A stretch of 64,000 bases of DNA from Macrostomum hystrix. Taxonomy: Eukaryota; Platyhelminthes; Macrostomidae. Shown here piece by piece: positions 1 to 10,861 of the stretch. The translations under genes were made by a program, and so were the position numbers. The stretch is from positions 9,791,001-9,855,000 of the forward strand of contig CATNEN010000001.1 in assembly GCA_950097015.1 (NCBI GenBank). Direction: 5' to 3'. The notes beneath the pieces were generated by a model that did no database searches, was not told the origin of the DNA, and saw only the letters and a list, made by a program, of their open reading frames with translations. Position 1 is the first letter of the stretch. The number at the start of each line of letters is the position of its first letter.

Positions 1-1
1 A

Positions 2-3000
2 ATGGCGTCGTCGTTTGGCGAAGTGACGTTGGAGAAGCCCGATCGTGCTCAAACCTGGCTACTTGCCTTTGAAGCACTGTCCCGAGCGAAAGGATGGACG
101 GATAGAGAGGGACAGAAAGGCATTGCTGACAACTTCATGGCGTGCTGTGGACTTTTAGCCCTGGAGAAGCTTCAGAGCATAGTCGCTCCTAGATCAGTGA
201 CCGAACTTACTTTCCACGAGATTAACACTGCCTTGCAGGGCTACCTGAAGCCGAAAGAAAAGCTAGTCATCGCTGAACGCGTTCGCTTCTTTGCGTGCGA
301 CAAGCACCCTCTGAGTCGATTTGTGATTTCGTCACCAGGCTTCGTCTTGCCGCAAAGGACTGTAAGTTCGACGCTTTAAAGACATCCGAGAGTCCTCTCG
401 AGGAATTGCTTCAAATGGCACTAATATCTGGTCTCCGTGGCACAAAAAAGCAGCAGCGACTTTTAGAAGCCACTCAGATCAGGTCATTCAAAACTATTTC
501 CGAGATAGTGGACTTTGTCCGCGACCCAGAGCAGGTGGAAGCTTTTGTTTCCACGAAACTGCAAGACGATTACCAAAACCATTCCCCAAACCAGATGCAG
601 GAAGCGACCGTGTATTTTTCACAACGAAACAGCGGACATCATACCGGCAAGGACTGCTGCCACTGCGGAAAGTCACATTTTGACGGAAAATGCCCGGCTT
701 TTGGCAAATCATGCTCAAAATGTGGCAAGAAAAATCACTTTGCTACGTGGCCGTCTGCATCCAGCAGAACTCATTGTGGTTAGTTCAAAGAAACCATACG
801 GCTTGCTTGGTGGCGATCTGCTGGATGCCGAAGATCTGTTTCACACTTCGAATCTGCCTCCTGACAATTCCAAAACAGTAGAGCCTCTGCCTGCCATTAA
901 GGGCGTAAAAGCACGCATGGAAGTTGTTGAAGGTGCCAAGCCTAGATTCTGCCGTGCTCGCCCCGTGCCTATTGCCATTGAGGGACAGATCAATGCCGAA
1001 CTCGACCGCTTGCAACAGTTGGGAGTAATTGAGCCTATTGAGGGACCCGTCAGCAATGCATCGCCTGTAGTGAGGGTCAAAAAGAAAGATGGTACATTGC
1101 GCATGTGTGCCGAACGAGAAAATCAAAGCCGACTCTCACCCAATCCCAAATGTCGAAGTCCTTTTCTCACGCTTGAAGAACGCGAAAGTCTTTGCCACTG
1201 TCGATCTCCGTTCTGCATATTGGCAAATCGAGCTTGACGAGGCGGCCAGAGACCTCTCTATCATCAACACATCGCGCGGACTCTACCGAGTTAACAAATG
1301 GGGATGAAAAACGCCTCATTCATCTTCCAAAGAACCATGGAGTCGATCTTGTCGGACATTAAAGGACTGTTGATTTATCAAGACGACATACTAGTGCACG
1401 CACCGGATGCTACTACGTTGGAAAAACGCCTTGCTGCGGTTCGCACTCGTCTCGTGGAAAAGCGGGTTACTATTAATCCAAGTGTACAAATTACAGTGAT
1501 TCGATCTCTTTTCATGGGTTCAAGATTTCTGCCGCCGTAATTCAGCCGGACGAACGACTGGTTGAAAAAGTCGGGCAAGTGTCTGCCCCAACGAACAAAT
1601 CGGAACTCGCGAGTTTCTTGGGACTGGTAAACTTTTTCGGGAGACTGATTCCCAACTTCGCCAAGAAGACCGCTCCCCTGAATCGGCTGCGCAAATCTAA
1701 TGTCGATTTCAATTGGACAGAGGAGTGCTCTCTAGCCTTCAGAAATCTTAAGGCCGAAATCGCCTCCGCACCAATAGTGCAACCCTATAGCCTATCAAAA
1801 GAACTGACGCTAACAACCGATGCCTCGAAAAGTTCAATCGCCGCAGTAGTTACTCAGGAGGGACATCCGGTAATATTTGTATCGAGAACGCTGTCATCGG
1901 CTAAATCGAATTACTCTAATATTGAACGAGAGGCTCTAGCCATCTTCTGGGCCGTCGCTCGATTAAAGCATTTCCTTCATGGTCGTCAGTTCACGATTCA
2001 CACGGACCATCAACCACTAACTCATCTGTTCCGAGGAGGCATTCCTCTAAATACATCAGCTAGAATCGGTCGCTGGGCCATGCATCTCATGCAGTTTGAC
2101 TTCAACATCGTATATGTGCGAGGCCGCGACATCCCACATGCCGACGCCCCGCCTCGGCTCCGCTTTGATAGCGTCTCATCGGACGACAAAGAAACATTTG
2201 ATGCCATCAACGCCGTGGCATTTGAATCACCTGTAATTGAAACCGGAAGGATTTTGGCCCAACTCGATGCAGACCCATTCATCCAGAAGATACTTGCCAG
2301 AGTACGCAGCGGCAACTGGCAAGGATGCCCGCAGGCCGAGTCAAGTTTCAAAGCGGTCTCCGAAACTCTGACACTGGAAAACGGACTTTTATATATGAAG
2401 AGAAGGGTCTACATTCCACCACGATTGGGCCACGCCGCCTTCGACGCAATCCATGATACTCATTCTGGAATCCAGGCCTCCTACAACCTGCTTTCAGCTT
2501 CTTGTTGGTGGCCTGGAATGCAACACGATGTGTCACAATTCGTGCAACGGTGTTCGGTATGTAGCCGCCTACGCCCGCGCCTCGGCCGCGACAGGGATCG
2601 CTGGCCCGCTCCAGATCATCCGTTCCAGCGTGTTCACATGGATTGGGCTCACGTCAAAGGAGCTGGCGACATACTCATCATCGTAGATGCCTACTCTGGG
2701 TGGATAGAAGCATTTCCCTGCATAAATTGTGGCCAGCACTGTCCAGCGTTGCCTCTCCGCCGTCTTTGCTCGTTTCGGTGTCCCGGAACTAGTTGTGTCA
2801 GACAACGCACATGGACTTCCCGTTCTACTTGCAAAAAGTCCTCATGCACCATCGGAATTCCTCAAGAAGTCGCGGCCGATGCCCCGCTGAGCTAGTCCTT
2901 GATAGACGCCTTCGTGTGCCTGTCGTCTCTCAGTTCGAGCAAGGAGATTATGTCGTCTATCAGCCGCACCAGGCAATACCGGGCAACCAAGTAACTAACC

Positions 3001-3260
3001 TAATGACTGCCGGACACAATACGGCATGGATTCTGGACAATGAGGAGCTTAGATTGACAAGCACCAACCAACTGGCACCAGCAGCATCGCAGCAAGCACC
3101 AATAGCGGACGAACAGGGAGCAGCCGACGATCCGCGTCAACATCAGACTCCAATGGCAATGACAGTCGGAGATGAGCAAACTCCAACAACCCATGAAGAG
3201 GAGGGCCCGGAGCAGCGAAGAATTAACACTCCAGTGCCGATCGATTTGTGCCGTAGTTAA
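2..3260 (+). mobile_element. Degenerate Ty3/gypsy LTR retrotransposon (gag-pol remnant)
   Basis: Pieces of gag and pol follow one another in several frames. Gag capsid-like sequence lies at 2-370 and 295-740 and ends in a C-x2-C-x3-H-x4-C zinc knuckle (about 655-695) plus a second knuckle lacking its last Cys. The protease is almost gone: only a tail ending GLLGGDLLD remains near 800-830. Reverse transcriptase runs about 900-1530 in three frames, with the YQDD catalytic box near 1377. RNase H (TDAS at about 1818, HTDHQPL at about 1999) and the integrase H-H-C-C zinc domain (about 2430-2570) follow in one frame (1579-2895). The integrase core breaks after the first catalytic Asp region, and a C-terminal domain resumes at 2880-3070. 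Overall it resembles the animal Mag/K02A2.6-like group (family knowledge). At least four frameshifts or internal deletions make it non-functional. The 5' end lies outside the window. Confidence 0.9.
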
Positions 3261-3370
3261 ATAGCATGTACCTCAACCTTTTGAACTTCAGTGCAATCCC
3301 CAGGTCATTTGAAACAAACCACCTAAAAGAACTACAACTCATTAATAGCGTTTGAACACTCGTTGTCTCT

Positions 3371-3540
3371 GCTCTCCTCCCCTCGAAGGAGACATGTTGT
3401 GATATGAGCCCAACTCTATGTATCCCCCGTTCGGTGTGTGTAGCTTTTGTGTGCTACACTTTTTTGCTAGTTTTTGTTAGTCTATGGTTGTTGTCTCGAA
3501 TTTATCAGCCCGCGGGGCAGCGGGAAATAAATGATTTATT
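3371..3540 (+). repeat. Candidate polypurine tract and start of 3' LTR of the gypsy element
   Basis: After the last pol remnant, a run of pyrimidines then purines ends at 3391, and TGTTGTGATATG starts at 3395. LTRs of this class commonly begin TGT, and an AATAAA lies near 3526. The partner LTR is outside the window and no clear CA end was fixed, so both the boundary and the identity are tentative. Confidence 0.35.
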
Positions 3541-3608
3541 TACCTAGGGAAATAAATGAAAACATGCGTCACATAGACACTCGCCCGGGGCAAAAGGGGG
3601 ATACATAG

Positions 3609-4085
3609 TATATATTCCCCATTTATACCAGGGCTAGGGCAATAAATGCTTGAGTGCGTCGTTTATTGACCGAGGCGAAGCCGAGGTCAATAAGCGATGC
3701 ACGAGTGCATTTATTGCCATAGACACTGGAATAAGTGGGGAATATTATATGTATCCCTCAGTTGAATAGCATAAAGCTAAAAGCTAAAATGGCCATAGAC
3801 ACTAGCATTAAGGTACTGTACCGCTAAATGAAAGACGCGCTCGTAAAAAGAAGAAAGTCAGCGCGAGTGCTTGGCTTAGCTAGCTAGTTAAAATGGCTAC
3901 CGAAAGATTTGTCAATCTGACTGACGAAGAAGTCAGTTCACTCATCGAAGGAACGGTTCCAACAAACACGCTAAAGAAATGTCGCTGGATGTTTTCTGCT
4001 TTCCAAGAGTGGCATGCGGCGAAGAAAGTGCTCTGGTGTTCCGACGGTGGACCCTCGCTAATGGTACTGAAAGGTGCAGATCAGA
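3609..4085 (+). mobile_element. Crypton/KIAA1958-like element, 5' part (plus-strand copy)
   Basis: This segment is nearly identical to the reverse complement of 9284-10861. It carries an imperfect hairpin (3634-3721), a spacer, and at 3893 an ATG opening about 64 residues (MATERFVNLTDEEVSSL through GPSLMVLKGAD). The spacing of FVxLTDEE, then NTxKKCRWMFSAFQEW, recalls the N-terminal region of Crypton-derived DUF3504/KIAA1958-like proteins. That is family resemblance by eye. Shared sequence stops at GGTGCAGAT, where a 31-bp minisatellite takes over, so only the first exon or 5' end of the element is present. No tyrosine recombinase domain is visible. Confidence 0.6.
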
Positions 4086-4086
4086 C

Positions 4087-4632
4087 ACAATCAGACACTG
4101 TCAGAGTTACTCTCACAGTGGTAGGACACAATCAGAGTCACTCACACAGTGGTAGGACACAATCAGAGTCACTCTCACAGTGGTAGGACACAATCAGAGT
4201 CACTCTCACAGTGGTAGGACACAATCAGAGTCACTCACACAGTGGTAGGACACAATCAGAGTCACTCACACAGTGGTAGGACACAATCAGAGTCACTCAC
4301 ACAGTGGTAGGACACAATCAGAGTCACTCTCACAGTGGTAGGACACAATCAGAGTCACTCACACAGTGGTAGGACACAATCAGAGTCACTCACACAGTGG
4401 TAGGACACAATCAGAGTCACTCACACAGTGGTAGGACACAATCAGAGTCACTCTCACAGTGGTAGGACACAATCAGAGTCACTCTCACAGTGGTAGGACA
4501 CAATCAGAGTCACTCACACAGTGGTAGAGACACAATCAGAGTCAATCACACAGTGGTAGGACACAATCAGAGTCACTCACACAGTGGTAGGACACCACAA
4601 TCAGAGTGACTCTCACGTGGTAGAGACACTAT
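4087..4632. repeat. 31-bp minisatellite
   Basis: About 17 copies of a 31-bp unit (CACAATCAGAGTCACTCACA followed by CAGTGGTAGGA), with CACA/CTCA variants. The array starts within a few bases of the breakpoint of the preceding mobile-element exon. The unit length is not a multiple of three, so it interrupts the exon's reading frame. Copies become irregular near 4530 and 4600 (extra bases), as expected at a decaying array edge. Confidence 0.95.
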
Positions 4633-5089
4633 CAAACCATAGTGTATAACGGTAAGTGTCTAAGTATCTAAACACATGGAGCTGAATAAACTGTCAAATG
4701 TGACGCTGCGTCTCAATTTAAATCGATACTCGAAAGACATTGTGCGCCGTGCGGAGATAAAAATTTGCTAGATAAAATACTAAACTGGCGCTGTACTATA
4801 CGCGAAAATCTAAGTAAATTTCCAAGCAGACTAAAGTGCAGTTAACTGCTAGATATTAGTGGCGAAATAGTTGGAGTTATTAGTGCTACACGATTCGAGT
4901 TAATGTATTATCAGCATTAGGTAGACCCCAGTATTAAATAAATATGGCGTTATTGGGCAAGAAAAAACGGTCTAGCTGTCAAAAACGTCAAATCTGATAT
5001 GAGCACTGAAGTACTAGTTTGATTTGCATGAGACCATGCACACAGTGGACTTATACGAGGCTATGATATCTACAAATGACAATTTGTAG

Positions 5090-5545
5090 TATTTCAAATA
5101 TCTACTATCTATTTCACGAATGCTCTCAAACCGATTAACCAATTTTCGCGAAAGTCCACTTTTTCGATCAAAACTTTGCACCCTTTATGATGAACCAACT
5201 TTCAAATCCGTCCGAGTCAGCATTGCCGAGATGTTCAGCAAATCTTGTCGAAGACCCTGGTGACAAGGACAAATAGCATTGATCTGCAGTGTAAAAACAT
5301 TGGTTTAAATATTCCTCATTGGGTTAATGATATAAAAATGAACAATATAATCAATGCAATATAATCAACAATAATAGCCGACATGGTTACTATGGTTACA
5401 TGAATAAATTTTGTGAGCAGAAAAATTATGCCTATATTGGTGGTTTTTGTCACCAGACACCCCGACAAAGTCGTTGAATATTACGACGATTTCGATGTTT
5501 TGTGATCCTCGAAGTTTTTCATCGGATAGAGCGGATATTTGAAAT
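5090..5545 (+). repeat. Dispersed repeat family X, copy 1
   Basis: This stretch matches the reverse complement of about 23810-24235 over roughly 400 bp. Shared blocks include CGAAGACCCTGGTGACA, AATAATAGCCGACATG, TTTTGTGAGCA and TTGGTGGTTTTTG. A third partial copy is at 14468-14600. No coding sequence or terminal repeats are obvious. The family is unnamed here and is probably an old transposon or its non-coding part. Confidence 0.6.
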
Positions 5546-5979
5546 AACCACACGTGCTCTCTTTACTGCTAAGGAAATAAGGAGAACTGAGTCGCTTGTG
5601 ACAAGGAACCCGAGATGACTGTGGACATGGCGTTGGTTTGTGGGCAAATAATGCACCAATTGAGCCGATAATAGCTTTTTAATAGCATGGTATTTGCTTT
5701 GAAATGACCAAGTCCTCTTTGATCAAGGTCTAGGCCCTCGCAAGCCAAGTATTTTTAACAGTCCCATGTGACAGCAAACAGCTACTCGCTCCTCTCGCTG
5801 CTTGCGTCACAGCTGAAGCCGCCGCAGAACACCTCCTCCACCGGCTGCCCTGGAGACTGGCTTTGCCACCGCTGCATCCGCTGGCTCCTCCTTCGTCGAA
5901 GACCCCAGACAAAGCCGTCGCCTCCGGTGCTGCTGTTGCTGCTGTTGATGATGTTGTTAGCAGGGGCGCTGAGTGATGC

Positions 5980-6300
5980 TCAGCCCAGGATGTCACTGGA
6001 GAGCTCGAGCGCGCTGTAAACGAGGGCCATACCTGCTGTTCTAGGAAATGAGCTGGCACGAGCTTCGGTCTTCCCGAGGCCCTCCGCGGCTCTTTTAGCC
6101 AGGTCGTCGATTATCTCGTTGCCTTTCAGGTCGCAATGACCTGTCGCAATGATCCGCCGAACTGTGATCTGACCCGGAACGGTGTGGTCGAGCGCCTGGA
6201 AGTGCGGGCGCCGGCTGGTCAGGACGGTTGAGTAGCGCTTGGCTGTCCGAGCAAATGAGGAAAGGGGCCGGTATTCTGGTGATCTCTGGCCCAATGCGCC
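5980..6300 (-). pseudogene. Non-LTR retrotransposon RNase H remnant
   Basis: On the minus strand one frame shows CSDSQALLN (catalytic Asp region) and, after a frameshift, the next shows TGHCDLKGNEIIDDLAKRA. This is the typical GHxGxxGNExADxLA segment of the RNase H domain in Jockey/I/R1-type retrotransposons. The strand is GC-rich relative to its surroundings. It is truncated on both sides, and a continuation in another frame to about 5730 has no recognisable motif. Confidence 0.7.
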
Positions 6301-6880
6301 GCCCGCTAGAAGGCTAAAGCTTCTTCTTCATATTTACTGATAAGTGCATGGTTTGGCGGAAAATGTTGGCCGATGTCGCCAGGACGCAGAGCTGGTCGCT
6401 GGGACAAAGCACATTCCGGTTGCATCAAGATTTTCACTATGGAATCTTGGAAAAGGGGACCTAACACTGCTTTATGCACGTCGCGTCCTAAATATCATGA
6501 TGAAGCCGACATCATATATAGTTAAGAGATTCTGTGCGACTAATTTCGAAAAATGTAATTGTATTTTTTTAATTAGAATTTTCAGCGCACTGTTTTGTTT
6601 GTAGGACCATCGAGCAAAGTAAAGTAAATCATGAGATTATTTGCAGGTTAGTAGACACTATGCACATATGCCAGCTACGAATCATATGTATGGCTTACGC
6701 ATTGTAAATAACATTTCGGTAATTTTGGACGTCATAAAACTAATCGCTGTGAACTTAAGCACATGCTCGAAACTGGAAATTGCAGCTGAAATTCTCCCGC
6801 AAAAAATGCCGGAATGTCAAAGTAATGTCACCTTTGACACATGAGGACTAAAAATCATTATTTATCAGTAGTTATACTAG
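6300..6880. other. Intergenic, no gene recognised
   Basis: AT-rich upstream region of the astacin gene. It contains only short open frames without a recognisable domain. Apart from the TATA box at its right edge, nothing structured is seen. Confidence 0.6.
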
Positions 6881-6890
6881 TATATATAAG
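6881..6890 (+). promoter_or_regulatory. TATA box of the astacin gene
   Basis: TATATATAAG lies 78 bp upstream of the ATG at 6968, a distance that leaves room for a 5' UTR of roughly 45-50 nt. Confidence 0.6.
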
Positions 6891-6967
6891 ACGAATTATT
6901 AGACCTAAAAATCTTCATATATCGATAAAAAATATTCACACGTTTTCCAAAGTTGTGACTTAGCAAA

Positions 6968-8493
6968 ATGAAAAGCTTGTTGCTCGTCTTCCTCGTTGCC
7001 ACGGCTGCACTTGCCGATGTAAGTTAATCACGTGGTCTGTACTGTACATAGTACAATCTATATCTCTTACCATCATACGAACCATCTCGTTACTAATTCC
7101 ATCTCGCATTTTGAAGTCGTGAAAATTGAACGAGCATACCCTCATTGCACACAGCAGCCACCAGTTGACGACCCGTCGGCTCTGGAATATGGTAATGAAA
7201 TCGAGGGCGACATGATCGAGCCGTTTGAAGGGGTGAGTAGGGCGGTCTTCTGTTGTCATATCAGCATAGGGATTTATTGTCATTTTGACAACTAAATCAG
7301 CATGACCTCTGCAGGCGTTCTCTGGCCTGCTGAGCTCTTCCAATCGCTGGCCTGGCGGAGTGGTCGTGTACACCTTTGACTCTGGCATCTGTAAGTGCAG
7401 ACAGCTTCCAAATCTTATTACTAGGCAATTCATAATTTAGCAGAGACAAAACTTCCTACCTGTTCTATTTTGCTAATGAAGCGTCTACAGCCAGATCGCG
7501 CAGTCTGACAGCGATGCAGCGCATCACTCAGGAGACTGGAGGCTGCATCAAGTTCCGCCAAGCCACCAACGCCGACGGTTCTAAATACGTCCGCATCAAG
7601 CACAAAAGCGACGGGTGAGACTTCCACAGTGATTCATTGTGATGTCTATTTTATGTGGCATTGCAGTAGTATCATACTGAGGTTCATCGATACCAATGTC
7701 AGGTGCTCCGCTACTGTTGGATACACGGGTCGCGAGACAAGAGTTGAACTGGCTTCCGACTGCTCTCTTGGCTCGATTATGCACGAGTTCCAGCACACTC
7801 TGGGTTTGATTGGATTGACTGACTTTTCGAAATATAATATATAAACTATCCTTGAAGTTATTGCCTGTAGTTAGGAGTGTTGCGATTCGTGCGATTCAAT
7901 CTTTACCACCCGGACATTTTTCCAGGCATCTATCATCAACAGAGCCGACCTGACAGAAACTCATTTGTTTCCATCGCTTATGAGAACATTCAGACAAGTA
8001 AGAAATTATTAGTTATGTGCTTTCTCTGCTCAGGAGTATATTGTCGTATCGATCGGTGTCACTAAAAGCGATCATCAAAATTCAATTATTTAATGGCTAT
8101 TGTGCCACGTAGCAGCCAAAAGGTTATGAGTTACAACAATTATACGAAGGTTCTTGACTAAGTAATATGTAACATGCGCCCACTTGGACTGGCTTGCCAA
8201 ATGATGTGTCAACTGTATGCAGAGCTGTATTCCTGCGGTGTGATCAAACAATTTTTCTGTTTGCAGATCGCGAGGGCAATTTCGAAAGGCGCAGCAGCTC
8301 TCAGGTTGGCTCCTTTGGCGTGCCCTACGACTTCGGCAGCCAGATGCACTATTCCGAGTACGCGTTCAGCAAGAACGGACGGAAAACCATTGTGCCTCTG
8401 CCCGGCAAGGTGCCAGCCGGTGTTAGGATTGGTCAGCGAGATCGCATGAGCAGCGGCGACGTTAGATTGGTCAAAGCCATGTATAGGTGCTGA
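6968..8493 (+). CDS. Astacin-family zinc metalloprotease, 7 exons, 241 aa
   Basis: Exons 6968-7018, 7158-7232, 7315-7390, 7491-7614, 7703-7803, 7926-7997 and 8267-8493 join in phase across GT-AG introns and give 241 residues plus stop. Residues 1-16 form a signal peptide (MKSLLLVFLVATAALA). A short propeptide carries IEGD at 32-35, matching the FxGD motif whose Asp blocks the zinc in astacin zymogens. The mature domain begins near RWPGG (53-57). The zinc motif is HEFQHTLGIYHQQSRPD (136-152): all three His and the catalytic Glu137 are present, but the Glu that normally follows the third His is Gln147. The Met-turn is SQMHY (191-195), including the zinc-ligand Tyr. The protein ends directly after the protease domain with no CUB or EGF module, so it is a minimal secreted endopeptidase of digestive or hatching-enzyme type. 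Its substrate is unknown. No inactivating change is seen. Confidence 0.95.
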
Positions 8494-9283
8494 TTCGGTG
8501 GTTGAAATTCGATCATGACAAATTGAATTCGGAAAATATACGTGTGCGAATATTGTGACTACAGTTTGATGGAATCACAGTGTACCACACTATAACTCCA
8601 AATTTCTATTGTTTTTCGTTTCTTTCCGAGTGCCTTTTAGCACATCGTGCCCTTAAAGATTGCTATATCGATCAAATAAGTTACTTAACCTATTAGTTAT
8701 GATCGGCTACAGTTTATCCAGCAGATTCACCAGCTCAGCCAGACTCAAAATGGTTATCAAAATCGGGTAGCAAAAATTTGTGCGAATTCGTGCAAACGTT
8801 GGCGAGAAAACTTCATGGTGTCTCTAACTATATTCTTTATTTTAGTGAGAGTTATAGCTGCAGTTTTTACGTGCGTCGAAATTTGTATTCTTTAGCTGGG
8901 TTCTGATGTATAGCAGCAGCAGAAGCAAAACTGATTCGATTTTATCATTTTACTTTTCACTTATAACTAATGCATTGAATCTGCTACTTGAATGTCTATG
9001 GCAATTAATTTGAGGTAAAAAAGACCTTTATATAAACGAGAACTTTATATTTTAAAATGAAATCGATTCAACATGAAATTGTAACCATTTAACAGTAGCA
9101 CTTGTGCGTGTCGACGTCCGTCCAGATGCACCACTGACGGCGATACACATGGCGCATGTGGTATTGTATTGACGAAAAGAAATCCTTTTATGTCCCAGCG
9201 GAGTAGCGACCGTTACGCTTTGTCCTCAGCTCAAGAATGAAACTTTTCATTAGAAAGTTCAAATCGGACTTCGAGAACTAATC
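8494..9283. other. Astacin 3' flank, AT-rich, no complete gene
   Basis: Mostly AT-rich sequence without recognisable domains. On the minus strand at 9090-9175 there is an exon-like stretch preceded by an AG. It encodes a short peptide ending QWCIWTDVDTHKCYC and a stop at 9090-9092. No start or upstream exon could be identified, so it is not called as a gene. Confidence 0.4.
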
Positions 9284-9665
9284 TGCACCTTTCAGTACCA
9301 TAAGCGAGGGTCCACCGTCGGAACACCAGAGCACTTTCTTCGCCGCATGCCACTCTTGGAAAGTAGAAAACATCCAGCGACATTTCTTTAGCGTGTTTGT
9401 TGGAACCGTTCCTTCGATGAGTGAACTGACTTCTTCGTCAGTCAGATTGACAAATCTTTCGGTAGCCATTTTAACTAGCTAGCTAAGCCAAGCACTCGCG
9501 CTGACTCTCTTCTTTTTACGAGCGCGTCTTTCATTTAGCGGTACAGTACCTTAATGCTAGTGTCTATGGCCATTTTAGCTTTTAGCTTTATGCTATTCAA
9601 CTGAGGGATACATATAATATTCCCCACTGAGGGATACATATAATATTCCCCACTTATTCCAGTGT

Positions 9666-9754
9666 CTAGGGCAATAAATGCTTGAGTGCGTCGTTTATTG
9701 ACCGAGGCGAAGCCTCGGTCAATAAACGACGCACTCAAGCATTTATTGCCCTAG
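9666..9754. repeat. Perfect palindrome, 43-bp arms with 3-nt spacer
   Basis: Arm 9666-9708 is the exact reverse complement of arm 9712-9754, separated only by GAA (9709-9711). The arms contain AATAAATGCTTGAGTGCGTC and end at the centre in CCGAGGC/GCCTCGG. The equivalent site in the inverted copy (3634-3721) is the same fold with several mismatches. Confidence 0.97.
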
Positions 9755-9760
9755 CCCTGG

Positions 9761-10836
9761 GGGGTGTTTCATAAATGACTTGTAGAAGGTACAAGTGGGA
9801 TCAGTGACAAGTTACAAGTGAATTTCGTTTCATAGACTTTAACGAAACTACAAGTTCCTACAAGCTACAATAGAGTAGCTACAAGTACTTGCTACAAGCA
9901 TTTCGTTTCATGAAGCGTCTATGTCTACAATCCCAAACACTTGTAATTGCTGACAAGTTGAATAGTCGCCTTCTTTTACTCGCACTTGTGAACTAAAAGC
10001 ACAGTTTTCAAAGAACACTTTCTTCTAACCTTTCTCAGCCACCTCTAACCGTATTATAGTAGTATTATATCGCTTAATTGTGACGATGAGAGCGACGGTT
10101 CTGTCGAACCCAAGCGACGACGCAAATTGTGCTAGAAAGGTTTCGGCTACGGGAGGAACATGTGCTAGAACTGTGCCCAACACAGATGTGGACTAGAAGA
10201 CTACGGCGCTGAAGACGAGGACTACACGAAAGAAGTGGACGATGCCGCCGAGGAGGGAAGAAGACAACAAATTGTGCAATTAATGCAATGAACAACTCGA
10301 AAGTGTAGTTTCTAAAGATAGTTGCCAGTTACAAGTTGCGCTGAATGTATTTAGTAACCCGTGCATCATTGAACTGAACTTCAACTTAAACTTCAACATA
10401 ACAAAAATTGTTCAACCGTGTTTCTAAACGTGACCATGTCAATGCTGCTGAAATAGACTGGAAGCACGTTCCCTTGACGTCGCGAATCTTCTCTAACAGA
10501 AGCGTCTTCTCACTTGCAGAGAGAGGCATCGTAAGCAAAAGCGAATAGACGAATGTAAGAAGCTAGAGTGGATGAAATGAGTTTTGTTTTTTAGCTTCGA
10601 GTCGTTACCACCTACCACTCTATCTCTCTACCACTCCAAATAGGTAGGTTTTTACCATAGACGATGAAGTGAATGAAGATGAAGACGACGAAGACGCACA
10701 AGCTTGTCAAACTTGTACGATTCTTGGCTGAAATCTACAAGCAGTGTTGTGAAACACTTTTGCTTGTAGCTTGTAGCTTGTAGCTATTAAACTTGTAGCT
10801 TGTAGCTTGTAACTTGTAAATTATATGAAACACCCC
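9761..10836. mobile_element. Non-autonomous TIR DNA transposon, 1076 bp
   Basis: The ends are inverted: GGGGTGTTTCAT at 9761 and ATGAAACACCCC ending at 10836. They are flanked by CCTGG on both sides (9756-9760 and 10837-10841). The uninterrupted target, with a single CCTGG, is preserved in the other element copy (revcomp of about 3622-3640), so the insertion and target duplication are directly visible. A 3-bp CTG duplication with a one-base-longer TIR is equally compatible. Subterminal regions are full of TACAAGT/ACTTGTAG motifs on both sides. No transposase frame is intact. A PIF/Harbinger- or hAT-like origin is possible but not shown. Confidence 0.85.
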
Positions 10837-10861
10837 CCTGGTATAAATGGGGAATATATAC

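Larger units (their letters stand above)
9284..10861 (-). mobile_element. Crypton/KIAA1958-like element, 5' part (minus-strand copy, interrupted)
   Basis: Inverted near-identical copy of 3609-4085. The exon (ATG at 9469, reading down to a TAG at about 9278) differs from the other copy at Ser/Ala/Thr in MFSxFQEW, and homology ends at GGTGCAGAT as in the other copy. Upstream on the minus strand it has a short local duplication (about 9600-9655), a perfect palindrome (9666-9754) and then a 1.08-kb transposon inserted at 9761-10836. The host sequence resumes to about 10861. Both copies end at the same internal point, which could be an exon boundary or the edge of a non-autonomous family. Confidence 0.6.

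Noticed and set aside
2569-3194. Minus-strand ORFs over the gypsy integrase region as separate genes
   Set aside because: They are antisense shadows of the pol remnant and carry no recognisable motif.
5730-6019. Ala/Ser-rich ORFs on both strands next to the RNase H remnant
   Set aside because: They are low-complexity frames in a GC-rich patch adjoining a dead retrotransposon, and no domain or conservation was visible.
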